DNA of 64,000 nucleotides, taken from assembly GCA_964057225.1 (NCBI GenBank), contig OZ059898.1, positions 2,666,001 through 2,730,000 of the forward strand, written 5' to 3'. The first letter of the stretch is position 1; each line of letters begins with the position of its first letter. The position numbers were made by a program, and so were the translations under genes. Below are positions 1 through 10,528 of the stretch, piece by piece. This DNA is from Auanema rhodensis. Lineage: Eukaryota > Nematoda > Chromadorea > Rhabditida > Rhabditidae. Under the pieces are notes generated by a model. That model saw only the letters and a list, made by a program, of their open reading frames with translations, did not search any database and was not told the origin of the DNA.

Positions 1-2456
1 ATCGTCTTTGCCTTGAAAAATGGAATCTTAAAACATCTACTTTTTGCTAAATTATTAGAAATTTTTCGAAAAAATTTTTGTCAAAATGTTTTTGGAAGCA
101 ATGTTGAGTGTACATGGAAACTCAACATACACTAATGCATCATTTTTCAAACGATCATAACTAATTTTTGTATCAAGTGTTTCTCAATGTAATATAGTGC
201 ATTCGATGCGGATTTTTAAGCTGCGTCGATCTGTGTTATCAGATTTGCGCTAGCTTAAAAATGCACCGAGATATCAACTGATATAAGTTCACACTTATAT
301 CCTCGATTTTCACCCTGAAGAATTAATTTTTTCGTTGAATAACATTGTCCATCGTCTTTGCCTTGAAAAATGGAATCTAAAAACATCTACTTTTCGCTAA
401 ATTATTTTGAAATTTTTCGAAACAAATTTTGTCAAAATGTTTTTGGAAGCAATGTTGAGTGTACATGGAAACTCAACATACACTAATGCATCATTTTTCA
501 AACGGTCATAACTAATTTTTGTATCAAGCGTTTCTTAATGTAGTATAGTGCATTCGATCCGGATTTTTAAGCTGCGTCAATCTGTGTTATCAGATTTGCG
601 CTAGCTTAAAAATGCACCGAGATATCAACTGATATAAGTTCACACTTATATCCTCGATTTTCACCCTGAAGAATTAATTTTTTCGTTGAATAACATTGTC
701 CATCGTCTTTGCCTTGAAAAATGGAATCTTAAAACATCTACTTTTTGCTAAATTATTTTGAAATTTTTCGAAAAAATTTTTGTCAAAATGTTTTTGGAAG
801 CAATGTTGAGTGTACATGGAAACTCAACATACACTAATGCATCATTTTTCAAACGATCATAACTAATTTTTGTATTAAGTGTTTCTCAATGTAATATAGT
901 GCATTCGATGCGGATTGTTAAGCTGCGTCGATCTGTGTTATCAGATTTGCGCTAGCTTAAAAATGCACCGAGATATCAACTGATATAAGTTCACACTTAT
1001 ATCCTCGATTTTCACCCTGAAGAATTAATTTTTTCGTTGAATAACATTGTCCATCGTCTTTGCCTTGAAAAATGGAATCTAAAAACATCTACTTTTTGCT
1101 AAATTATTTTGAAATTTTTCGAAACAATTTTTGTCAAAATGTTTTTGGAAGCAATGTTGAGTGTACATGGAAACTCAACATACACTAATGCATCATTTTT
1201 CAAACGATCATAACTAATTTTTGTATCAAGCGTTTCTTAATGTAGTATAGTGCATTCAATCCGGATTTTTAAGCTGCGTCAATCTGTGTTATCAGATTTG
1301 CGCTAGCTTAAAAATGCACCGAGATATCAACTGATATAAGTTCACACTTATATCCTCGATTTTCACCCTGAAGAAATAATTTTTTCGTTGAATAACATTG
1401 TCCATCGTCTTTGCCTTGAAAAAAGGAATCTAAAAACATCTACTTTTTGCTAAATTATTTTGAAATTTTTCGAAAAAATTTTTGTCAAAATGTTTTTGGA
1501 AGCAATGTTGAGTGTACATGGAAACTCAACATACACTAATGCATCATTTTTCTAACGATCATAACTAATTTTTGTATTAAGCTTTTCTTAATGTAGTATA
1601 GTGCATTCGATGCGAATTTTTAAGCTGCGTCGATCTGTGTTATCAGATTTGCGCTAGCTTAAAAATGCACCGAGATATCAACTGATATAAGTTCACACTT
1701 ATATCCTCGATTTTCACCCTGAAGAATTAATTTTTTCGTTGAATAACATTGTCCATCGTCTTTGCCTTGAAAAATGGAATCTTAAAACATCTACTTTTTG
1801 CTAAATTATTTTGAAATTTTTCGAAAAAATTTTTGTCAAAATGTTTTTGGAAGCAATGTTGAGTGTACATGGAAACTCAACATACACTAATGCATCATTT
1901 TTCAAACGATCATAACTAATTTTTGTATCAAGTGTTTCTCAATGTAATATAGTGCATTCAATCCGGATTTTTAAGCTGCGTCAATCTGTGTTATCAGATT
2001 TGCGCTAGCTTAAAAATGCACCGAGATATCAACTGATATAAGTTCACACTTATATCCTCGATTTTCACCCTGAAGAAATAATTTTTTCGTTGAATAACAT
2101 TGTCCATCGTCTTTGCCTTGAAAAAAGGAATCTAAAAACATCTACTTTTTGCTAAATTATTTTGAAATTTTTCGAAAAAATTTTTGTCAAAATGTTTTTG
2201 GAAGCAATGTTGAGTGTACATGGAAACTCAACATACACTAATGCATCATTTTTCTAACGATCATAACTAATTTTTGTATTAAGCTTTTCTCAATGTAGTA
2301 TAGTGCATTCGATGCGAATTTTTAAGCTGCGTCGATCTGTGTTATCAGATTTGCGCTAGCTTAAAAATGCACCGAGATATCAACTGATATAAGTTCACAC
2401 TTATATCCTCGATTTTCACCCTGAAGAATTAATTTTTTCGTTGAATAACATTGTCC
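1..2456. repeat. Array segment, monomers 1-7 (a,b,a,b,c,a/b,c)
   Basis: Monomer 1 is type a and lacks one base near p56-p58 (350 bp). Monomers 3 and 6 start as a. Monomer 6 (1755-2105) is a hybrid: type a up to 'tgtaatatag', then type b with the unusual 'ttcaatccgg' also seen in monomer 4. Monomers 5 and 7 are c units sharing the private mark 'gatgcgaa'. The 4-5 and 6-7 pairs therefore look like duplicates with a crossover joining an a unit to the end of a b unit. Confidence 0.8.
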
Positions 2457-5400
2457 ATCGTCTTTGCCTTGAAAAATGGAATCTTAAAACATCTACTTTT
2501 TGCTAAATTATTTTGAAATTTTTCGAAAAAATTTTTGTCAAAATGTTTTTGGAAGCAATGTTGAGTGTACATGGAAACTCAACATACACTAATGCATCAT
2601 TTTTAAACGATCATAACTAATTTTTGTATCAAGTGTTTCTCAATGTAATATAGTGCATTCGATGCGGATTTTTAAGCTGCGTCGATCTGTGTTATCAGAT
2701 TTGCGCTAGCTTAAAAATGCACCGAGATATCAACTGATATAAGTTCACACTTATATCCTCGATTTTCACCCTGAAGAATTAATTTTTTCGTTGAATAACA
2801 TTGTCCATCGTCTTTGCCTTGAAAAATGGAATCTAAAAACATCTACTTTTTGCTAAATTATTTTGAAATTTTTCGAAACAATTTTTGTCAAAATGTTTTT
2901 GGAAGCAATGTTGAGTGTACATGGAAACTCAACATACACTAATGCATCATTTTTCAAACGGTCATAACTAATTTTTGTATCAAGCGTTTCTTAATGTAGT
3001 ATAGTGCATTCGATCCGGATTTTTAAGCTGCGTCAATCTGTGTTATCAGATTTGCGCTAGCTTAAAAATGCACCGAGATATCAACTGATATAAGTTCACA
3101 CTTATATCCTCGATTTTCACCCTGAAGAAATAATTTTTTCGTTGAATAACATTATCCATCGTCTTTGCCTTGAAAAAAGGAATCTAAAAACATCTACTTT
3201 TTGCTAAATTATTTTGAAAGTTTTCGAAAAAATTTTTGTCAAAATGTTTTTGGAAGCAATGTTGAGTGTACATGGAAACTCAACATACACTAATGCATCA
3301 TTTTTCTAACGATCATAACTAATTTTTGTATTAAGCTTTTCTCAATGTAGTATAGTGCTTTCGATGCGGATTTTTAAGCTGCGTCGATCTGTGTTATCAG
3401 ATTTGCGCTAGCTTAAAAATGCACCGAGATATCAACTGATATAAGTTCACACTTATATCCTCGATTTTCACCCTGAAGAATTAATTTTTTCGTTGAATAA
3501 CATTGTCCATCGTCTTTGCCTTGAAAAATGGAATCTTAAAACATCTACTTTTTGCTAAATTATTTTGAAATTTTTCGAAAAAATTTTTGTCAAAATGTTT
3601 TTGGAAGCAATGTTGAGTGTACATGGAAACTCAACATACACTAATGCATCATTTTTCAAACGATCATAACTAATTTTTGTATTAAGTGTTTCTCAATGTA
3701 ATATAGTGCATTCGATGCGGATTGTTAAGCTGCGTCGATCTGTGTTATCAGATTTGCGCTAGCTTAAAAATGCACCGAGATATCAACTGATATAAGTTCA
3801 CACTTATATCCTCGATTTTCACCCTGAAGAATTAATTTTTTCGTTGAATAACATTGTCCATCGTCTTTGCCTTGAAAAATGAAATCTTAAAACATCTACT
3901 TTTTGCTAAATTATTTTGAAATTTTTCGAAAAAATTTTTGTCAAAATGTTTTTGGAAGCAATGTTGAGTGTACATGGAAACTCAACATACACTAATGCAT
4001 CATTTTTCAAACGATCATAACTAATTTTTGTATCAAGTGTTTCTCAATGTAATATAGTGCATTCGATGCGGATTGTTAAGCTGCGTCGATCTGTGTTATC
4101 AGATTTGCGCTAGCTTAAAAATGCACCGAGATATCAACTGATATAAGTTCACACTTATATCCTCGATTTTCACCCTGAAGAATTAATTTTTTCGTTGAAT
4201 AACATTGTCCATCGTCTTTGCCTTGAAAAATGGAATCTAAAAACATCTACTTTTTGCTAAATTATTTTGAAATTTTTCGAAACAATTTTTGTCAAAATGT
4301 TTTTGGAAGCAATGTTGAGTGTACATGGAAACTCAACATACACTAATGCATCATTTTTCAAACGGTCATAACTAATTTTTGTATCAAGCGTTTCTTAATG
4401 TAGTATAGTGCATTCGATCCGGATTTTTAAGCTGCGTCGATCTGTGTTATCAGATTTGCGCTAGCTTAAAAATGCACCGAGATATCAACTGATATAAGTT
4501 CACACTTATATCCTCGATTTTCACCCTGAAGAATTAATTTTTTTGTTGAATAACATTGTCCATCGTCTTTGCCTTGAAAAATGGAATCTAAAAACATCTA
4601 CTTTTTGCTAAATTATTTTGAAATTTTTCGAAAAAATTTTTGTCAAAATGTTTTTGGAAGCAATGTTGAGTGTACATGGAAACTCAACATACACTAATGC
4701 ATCATTTTTCAAACGATCATAACTAATTTTTGTATCAAGGGTTTTTCAATGTAGTATAGTGCATTCGATGCGGATTTTTAAGCTGCGTCGATCTGTGTTA
4801 TCAGATTTGCGCTAGCTTAAAAATGCACCGAGATATCAACTGATATAAGTTCACACTTATATCCTCGATTTTCACCCTGAAGAAATAATTTTTTCGTTGA
4901 ATATTATTGTCCATCGTCTTTGCCTTGAAAAAAGGAATCTAAAAACATCTACTTTTTGCTAAATTATTTTGAAATTTTTCGAAAAAAATTTTGTCAAAAT
5001 GTTTTTGGAAGCAATGTTGAGTGTACATGGAAACTCAACATACACTAATGCATCATTTTTCAAACGATCATAACTAATTTTTGTATCAAGCGTTTCTCAA
5101 TGTAGTATAGTGCATTCGATGCGGATTTTTAAGCTGCGTCGATCTGTGTTATCAGATTTGCGCTAGCTTAAAAATGCACCGAGATATCAACTGATATAAG
5201 TTCACACTTATATCCTCGATTTTCACCCTGAAGAAATAATTTTTTCGTTGAATATTATTGTCCATCGTCTTTGCCTTGAAAAAAGGAATCTAAAAACATC
5301 TACTTTTTGCTAAATTATTTTGAAATTTTTCGAAAAAATTTTTGTCAAAATGTTTTTGGAAGCAATGTTGAGTGTACATGGAAACTCAACATACACTAAT

Positions 5401-5965
5401 GCATCATTTTTCAAACGATCATAACTAATTTTTGTATCAAGTGTTTCTCAATGTAATATAGTGCATTCGATGCGGATTTTTAAGCTGCGTCGATCTGTGT
5501 TATCAGATTTGCGCTAGCTTAAAAATGCACCGAGATATCAACTGATATAAGTTCACACTTATATCCTCGATTTTCACCCTGAAGAATTAATTTTTTCGTT
5601 GAATAACATTGTCCATCGTCTTTGCCTTGAAAAATGGAATCTAAAAACATCTACTTTTTGCTAAATTATTTTGAAATTTTTCGAAACAATTTTTGTCAAA
5701 ATGTTTTTGGAAGCAATGTTGAGTGTACATGGAAACTCAACATACACTAATGCATCATTTTTCAAACGGTCATAACTAATTTTTGTATCAAGCGTTTCTT
5801 AATGTAGTATAGTGCATTCGATGCGGATTTTTAAGCTGCGTCGATCTGTGTTATCAGATTTGCGCTAGCTTAAAAATGCACCGAGATATCAACTGATATA
5901 AGTTCACACTTATATCCTCGATTTTCACCCTGAAGAATTAATTTTTTCGTTGAATAACATTGTCC
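2457..5965. repeat. Array segment, monomers 8-17
   Basis: Monomers 8-10 are a clean a-b-c trimer (monomer 8 has a 1-bp deletion at about 2604). Monomers 11 and 12 are two a units sharing p216 g ('gattgtt'), as in monomer 3. Monomer 13 is b. Monomers 14-16 form an intermediate patch: 14 and 15 end in 'gaaataat' plus 'atattattg', and 15 and 16 start with the c mark p21 a but are a-like in the middle. Monomer 17 is b with p209 g. Confidence 0.75.
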
Positions 5966-6667
5966 ATCGTCTTTGCCTTGAAAAATGAAATCTAAAAACA
6001 TCTACTTTTTGCTAAATTATTTTGAAATTTTTCGAAAAACTTTTTGTCAAAATGTTTTTGGAAGCAATGTTGAGTGTACATGGAAACTCAACATACACTA
6101 ATGCATCATTTTTCAAACGATCATAACTAATTTTTGTATCAAGCGTTTCTCAATGTAGTATAGTGCATTCGATGCGGATTTTCAAGCTGCGTCGATCTAT
6201 GTTATCAGATTTGCGCTAGCTCAAAAATGCACCGAGATATCAACTGATATAAGTTCACACTTATATCCTCGATTTTCACCCTGAAGAATTAACTTTTTCG
6301 TTGAATAACATTGTCTATCGTCTTTGCCTTGAAAAATGGAATCTAAAAACATCTACTTTTCGCTAAATTATTTTGAAATTTTTCGAAAAAATTTTTGTCA
6401 AAATGTTTTTGGAAGCAATGTTGAGTGTACATGGAAACTCAACATACACTAATGCATCATTTTTCAAACGATCATAACTAATTTTTGTATCAAGCGTTTC
6501 TCAATGTAGTATAGTGCATTCGATGCGGATTTTTAAGCTGCGTCGATCTATGTTATCAGATTTGCGCTAGCTCAAAAATGCACCGAGATATCAACTGATA
6601 TAAGTTCACACTTATATCCTCGATTTTCACCCTGAAGAATTAACTTTTTCGTTGAATAACATTGTCT
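5966..6667. repeat. Two monomers with private variants (18-19)
   Basis: Both carry 'gatctatg' (p234 a) and 'agctcaaaaa' (p257 c), the latter breaking one pair of dyad 2. Both end in p328 c and p351 t ('gaattaact', 'gtctatc'), an end that is otherwise rare on the left and becomes common only from about 36.5 kb. Monomer 18 also has p218 c, and 'aaaacttttt' near 6035. They look like a local pair duplication of a right-type unit embedded in the left domain. Confidence 0.75.
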
Positions 6668-8773
6668 ATCGTCTTTGCCTTGAAAAATGGAATCTAAAAA
6701 CATCTACTTTTCGCTAAATTATTTTGAAATTTTTCGAAACAAATTTTGTCAAAATGTTTTTGGAAGCAATGTTGAGTGTACATGGAAACTCAACATACAC
6801 TAATGCATCATTTTTCAAACGGTCATAACTAATTTTTGTATCAAGCGTTTCTTAATGTAGTATAGTGCATTCGATCCGGATTTTTAAGCTGCGTCAATCT
6901 GTGTTATCAGATTTGCGCTAGCTTAAAAATGCACCGAGATATCAACTGATATAAGTTCACACTTATATCCTCGATTTTCACCCTGAAGAAATAATTTTTT
7001 CGTTGAATAACATTGTCCATCGTCTTTGCCTTGAAAAAAGGAATCTAAAAACATCTACTTTTTGCTAAATTATTTTGAAATTTTTCGAAAAAATTTTTGT
7101 CAAAATGTTTTTGGAAGCAATGTTGAGTGTACATGGAAACTCAACATACACTAATGCATCATTTTTCTAACGATCATAACTAATTTTTGTATTAAGCTTT
7201 TCTCAATGTAGTATAGTGCATTCGATGCGGATTTTTAAGCTGCGTCGATCTGTGTTATCAGATTTGCGCTAGCTTAAAAATGCACCGAGATATCAACTGA
7301 TATAAGTTCACACTTATATCCTCGATTTTCACCCTGAAGAAATAATTTTTTCGTTGAATAACATTGTCCATCGTCTTTGCCTTGAAAAAAGGAATCTAAA
7401 AACATCTACTTTTTGCTAAATTATTTTGAAATTTTTCGAAAAAATTTTTGTCAAAATGTTTTTGGAAGCAATGTTGAGTGTACATGGAAACTCAACATAC
7501 ACTAATGCATCATTTTTCTAACGATCATAACTAATTTTTGTATTAAGCTTTTCTCAATGTAGTATAGTGCATTCGATGCGGATTTTTAAGCTGCGTCGAT
7601 CTGTGTTATCAGATTTGCGCTAGCTTAAAAATACACCGAGATATCAACTGATATAAGTTCACACTTATATCCTCGATTTTCACCCTGAAGAATTAATTTT
7701 TTCGTTGAATAACATTGTCCATCGTCTTTGCCTTGAAAAATGGAATCTTAAAACATCTACTTTTTGCTAAATTATTTTGAAATTTTTCGAAAAAATTTTT
7801 GTCAAAATGTTTTTGGAAGCAATGTTGAGTGTACATGGAAACTCAACATACACTAATGCATCATTTTTCAAACGGTCATAACTAATTTTTGTATCAAGCG
7901 TTTCTTAATGTAGTATAGTGCATTCGATCCGGATTTTTAAGCTGCGTCAATCTGTGTTATCAGATTTGCGCTAGCTTAAAAATGCACCGAGATATCAACT
8001 GATATAAGTTCACACTTATATCCTCGATTTTCACCCTGAAGAAATAATTTTTTCGTTGAATAACATTGTCCATCGTCTTTGCCTTGAAAAAAGGAATCTA
8101 AAAACATCTACTTTTTGCTGAATTATTTTGAAATTTTTCGAAAAAATTTTTGTCAAAATGTTTTTGGAAGCAATGTTGAGTGTACATGGAAACTCAACAT
8201 ACACTAATGCATCATTTTTCTAACGATCATAACTAATTTTTGTATTAAGCTTTTCTCAATGTAGTATATTGCATTCGATGCGGATTTTTAAGCTGCGTCG
8301 ATCTGTGTTATCAGATTTGCGCTAGCTTAAAAATGCACCGAGATATCAACTGATATAAGTTCACACTTATATCCTCGATTTTCACCCTGAAGAATTAATT
8401 TTTTCGTTGAATAACATTGTCCATCGTCTTTGCCTTGAAAAATGGAATCTTAAAACATCTACTTTTTGCTAAATTATTTTGAAATTTTTCGAAAAAATTT
8501 TTGTCAAAATGTTTTTGGAAGCAATGTTGAGTGTACATGGAAACTCAACATACACTAATGCATCATTTTTCTAACGATCATAACTAATTTTTGTATTAAG
8601 CTTTTCTCAATGTAGTATAGTGCATTCGATGCGGATTTTTAAGCTGCGTCGATCTGTGTTATCAGATTTGCGCTAGCTTAAAAATACACCGAGATATCAA
8701 CTGATATAAGTTCACACTTATATCCTCGATTTTCACCCTGAAGAATTAATTTTTTCGTTGAATAACATTGTCC
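6668..8773. repeat. Array segment, monomers 20-25 (b,c,c,a/b,c,a/c)
   Basis: Monomer 23 (7721-8071) begins as a and ends as b. Monomer 25 (8423-8773) begins as a and continues as c, skipping b. Monomers 22 and 25 share 'aaaatacacc' (p264 a). Monomer 24 has the p49 g subtype mark and a private 'tatattgc'. The order is what out-of-register exchange within an a-b-c trimer array would leave. Confidence 0.75.
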
Positions 8774-8835
8774 ATCGTCTTTGCCTTGAAAAATGGAATC
8801 TTAAAACATCTACTTTTTGCTAAATTATTTTGAAA

Positions 8836-8847
8836 TTTTTCGAAAAA
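8836..8847. repeat. 12-bp palindrome tttttcgaaaaa (p63-p74)
   Basis: This is a perfect palindrome centred on ttcgaa, shown in the reference type a monomer and present in nearly every monomer except b. In type b, p73 a>c shortens the symmetric core. It sits in a run of A and T tracts (p61-p97), a composition often linked to DNA curvature. No function can be assigned from the sequence alone. Confidence 0.8.
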
Positions 8848-8874
8848 ATTTTTGTCAAAATGTTTTTGGAAGCA

Positions 8875-8902
8875 ATGTTGAGTGTACATGGAAACTCAAC
8901 AT
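8875..8902. repeat. Dyad 1: inverted repeat with 9-bp arms (p102-p129)
   Basis: The arms 'atgttgagt' and 'actcaacat' are perfect inverse complements separated by a 10-base loop 'gtacatggaa'. Coordinates are for the reference monomer; the element recurs once per monomer across the window. The only arm change I noticed is in monomer 175 (near 61178), where 'atgttgatt' breaks one pair. It could form a DNA cruciform, an RNA hairpin, or a two-fold symmetric protein site. Which of these applies is not visible. Confidence 0.85.
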
Positions 8903-8985
8903 ACACTAATGCATCATTTTTCAAACGATCATAACTAATTTTTGTATCAAGTGTTTCTCAATGTAATATAGTGCATTCGATGCGG

Positions 8986-9036
8986 ATTTTTAAGCTGCGT
9001 CGATCTGTGTTATCAGATTTGCGCTAGCTTAAAAAT
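8986..9036. repeat. Dyad 2: 11-bp arms with nested inner stem (p213-p263)
   Basis: The outer arms 'atttttaagct' (p213-p223) and 'agcttaaaaat' (p253-p263) pair perfectly. Inside them gcg/cgc can add three pairs next to a one-base bulge. 'atctg' and 'cagat' then form an inner stem around the six-base loop 'tgttat'. It recurs in every monomer. Arm changes are rare: p216 g in monomers 3, 11 and 12, and p257 c in monomers 18 and 19 (with p218 c as well in 18). In p229 a monomers the inner stem lengthens by one pair (aatctg/cagatt). Confidence 0.82.
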
Positions 9037-9053
9037 GCACCGAGATATCAACT

Positions 9054-9075
9054 GATATAAGTTCACACTTATATC
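9054..9075. repeat. Dyad 3: 9-bp arms, 4-base loop (p281-p302)
   Basis: 'gatataagt' and 'acttatatc' are perfect inverse complements around the loop 'tcac', giving the most compact hairpin of the monomer. It is present in every monomer. I noticed only two arm changes: monomer 53 (near 18549, 'acttaaatc') and monomer 144 (near 50491, the last base of the arm). The recurrent p276-p277 change ('gagatatatact') lies just outside the left arm and leaves the dyad intact. Confidence 0.85.
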
Positions 9076-9124
9076 CTCGATTTTCACCCTGAAGAATTAA
9101 TTTTTTCGTTGAATAACATTGTCC

Positions 9125-9475
9125 ATCGTCTTTGCCTTGAAAAATGGAATCTAAAAACATCTACTTTTCGCTAAATTATTTTGAAATTTTTCGAAACAAA
9201 TTTTGTCAAAATGTTTTTGGAAGCAATGTTGAGTGTACATGGAAACTCAACATACACTAATGCATCATTTTTCAAACGGTCATAACTAATTTTTGTATCA
9301 AGCGTTTCTTAATGTAGTATAGTGCATTCGATCCGGATTTTTAAGCTGCGTCAATCTGTGTTATCAGATTTGCGCTAGCTTAAAAATGCACCGAGATATC
9401 AACTGATATAAGTTCACACTTATATCCTCGATTTTCACCCTGAAGAAATAATTTTTTCGTTGAATAACATTGTCC
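9125..9475. repeat. Representative type b monomer
   Basis: This is monomer 27, next to the type a reference. Its b marks are p29 a, p73 c ('cgaaac'), p155 g ('aaacggtc'), p179 c and p186 t ('agcgtttctta'), p193 g, p209 c ('gatccgg'), p229 a ('gcgtcaatc') and p324 a ('gaaataat'). Here it also has p45 c ('ttttcgcta') and p76 a ('acaaatttt'), a subtype seen mainly before 14 kb. The p229 a mark is frequent in the left part of the window and was not seen after monomer 91; later b copies have g at this position. Confidence 0.9.
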
Positions 9476-9826
9476 ATCGTCTTTGCCTTGAAAAAAGGAA
9501 TCTAAAAACATCTACTTTTTGCTGAATTATTTTGAAATTTTTCGAAAAAATTTTTGTCAAAATGTTTTTGGAAGCAATGTTGAGTGTACATGGAAACTCA
9601 ACATACACTAATGCATCATTTTTCTAACGATCATAACTAATTTTTGTATTAAGCTTTTCTCAATGTAGTATAGTGCATTCGATGCGGATTTTTAAGCTGC
9701 GTCGATCTGTGTTATCAGATTTGCGCTAGCTTAAAAATGCACCGAGATATCAACTGATATAAGTTCACACTTATATCCTCGATTTTCACCCTGAAGAATT
9801 AATTTTTTCGTTGAATAACATTGTCC
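9476..9826. repeat. Representative type c monomer
   Basis: This is monomer 28. Its c marks are p21 a ('aaaaaagg'), p29 a, p150 t ('ttctaacg'), p175 t, p179 c and p180 t ('attaagctttt'), p193 g, p209 g and p229 g. The 'aagctt' it contains is absent from types a and b, so it marks c-like units. This copy belongs to the p49 g subtype ('gctgaatta') of monomers 24, 28, 36, 38 and 41. A second subtype with p48 c ('gccaaatta') appears at monomers 53, 68, 75 and 78. True c units end at monomer 92 (32290). Confidence 0.9.
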
Positions 9827-10528
9827 ATCGTCTTTGCCTTGAAAAATGGAATCTTAAAACATCTACTTTTTGCTAAATTATTTTGAAATTTTTCGAAAAA
9901 ATTTTTGTCAAAATGTTTTTGGAAGCAATGTTGAGTGTACATGGAAACTCAACATACACTAATGCATCATTTTTCTAACGATCATAACTAATTTTTGTAT
10001 TAAGCTTTTCTCAATGTAGTATAGTGCATTCGATGCGGATTTTTAAGCTGCGTCGATCTGTGTTATCAGATTTGCGCTAGCTTAAAAATGCACCGAGATA
10101 TCAACTGATATAAGTTCACACTTATATCCTCGATTTTCACCCTGAAGAATTAATTTTTTCGTTGAATAACATTGTCCATCGTCTTTGCCTTGAAAAATGG
10201 AATCTTAAAACATCTACTTTTTGCTAAATGATTTTGAAATTTTTCGAAAAAATTTTTGTCAAAATGTTTTTGGAAGCAATGTTGAGTGTACATGGAAACT
10301 CAACATACACTAATGCATCATTTTTCAAACGATCATAACTAATTTTTGTATCAAGTGTTTCTCAATGTAATATAGTGCATTCGATGCGGATTTTTAAGCT
10401 GCGTCGATCTGTGTTATCAGATTTGCACTAGCTTAAAAATGCACCGAGATATCAACTGATATAAGTTCACACTTATATCCTCGATTTTCACCCTGAAGAA
10501 TCAATTTTTTCGTTGAATAACATTGTCC

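Larger units (their letters stand above)
8774..9124. repeat. Representative type a monomer
   Basis: This is monomer 26, a clean 351-bp unit used here to define type a. Its marks are p29 t ('ggaatctta'), p73 a, p150 a, p155 a, p175 c with p179 t ('atcaagtg'), p193 a ('tgtaatat'), p209 g ('gatgcgg'), p229 g and p324 t ('gaattaat'). It shows the parts common to all monomers: the A/T-tract segment p61-p97, dyad 1 at p102-p129, dyad 2 at p213-p263, dyad 3 at p281-p302, and a T-rich end. Other clean a copies include monomers 8, 32, 34, 39, 76 and 101. Confidence 0.9.
8774..10528. repeat. Five-monomer block, copy 1 (a,b,c,a/c,a)
   Basis: The order is a, b, c (p49 g subtype), an a/c hybrid with 'ttctaacg', then an a unit marked 'ctaaatgatttt'. 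The same order with the same subtype marks returns at 13337-15091, 13 monomers downstream. Differences noticed: p45 c in b here but not there, and 'gcactag' and 'aatcaatt' in the last unit here. The first three units are a clean 1053-bp a-b-c trimer. Confidence 0.82.

Noticed and set aside
196-210. 'gcattcgatccgg' in type b resembling an RNA polymerase III B box
   Set aside because: The spacing after TTCGA does not fit GGTTCGANNCC, no A box is visible upstream, and a five-T run follows at once.
275-305. 'ctgatataag' considered as a hammerhead ribozyme core, as found in some animal satellites
   Set aside because: The conserved CUGANGA is not present (the sequence reads ctgatat) and no properly placed GAAA with flanking stems was found.
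331-346. 'ttcgttgaata' resembling the first half of a CENP-B box
   Set aside because: The essential CGGG half is missing ('acat' instead), and p334 c>t destroys the CG in many monomers. The other TTCG near p203-p206 lacks the required A and CGGG as well.
1-351. 351-bp monomer as a fused dimer of a shorter, roughly 175-bp unit
   Set aside because: Comparing the two halves by eye gives no alignment beyond shared A/T richness.
9054-9080. Dyad 3 as a bacterial intrinsic terminator
   Set aside because: The stem is AT-rich, no T-run follows directly, and the context is eukaryotic satellite without genes.
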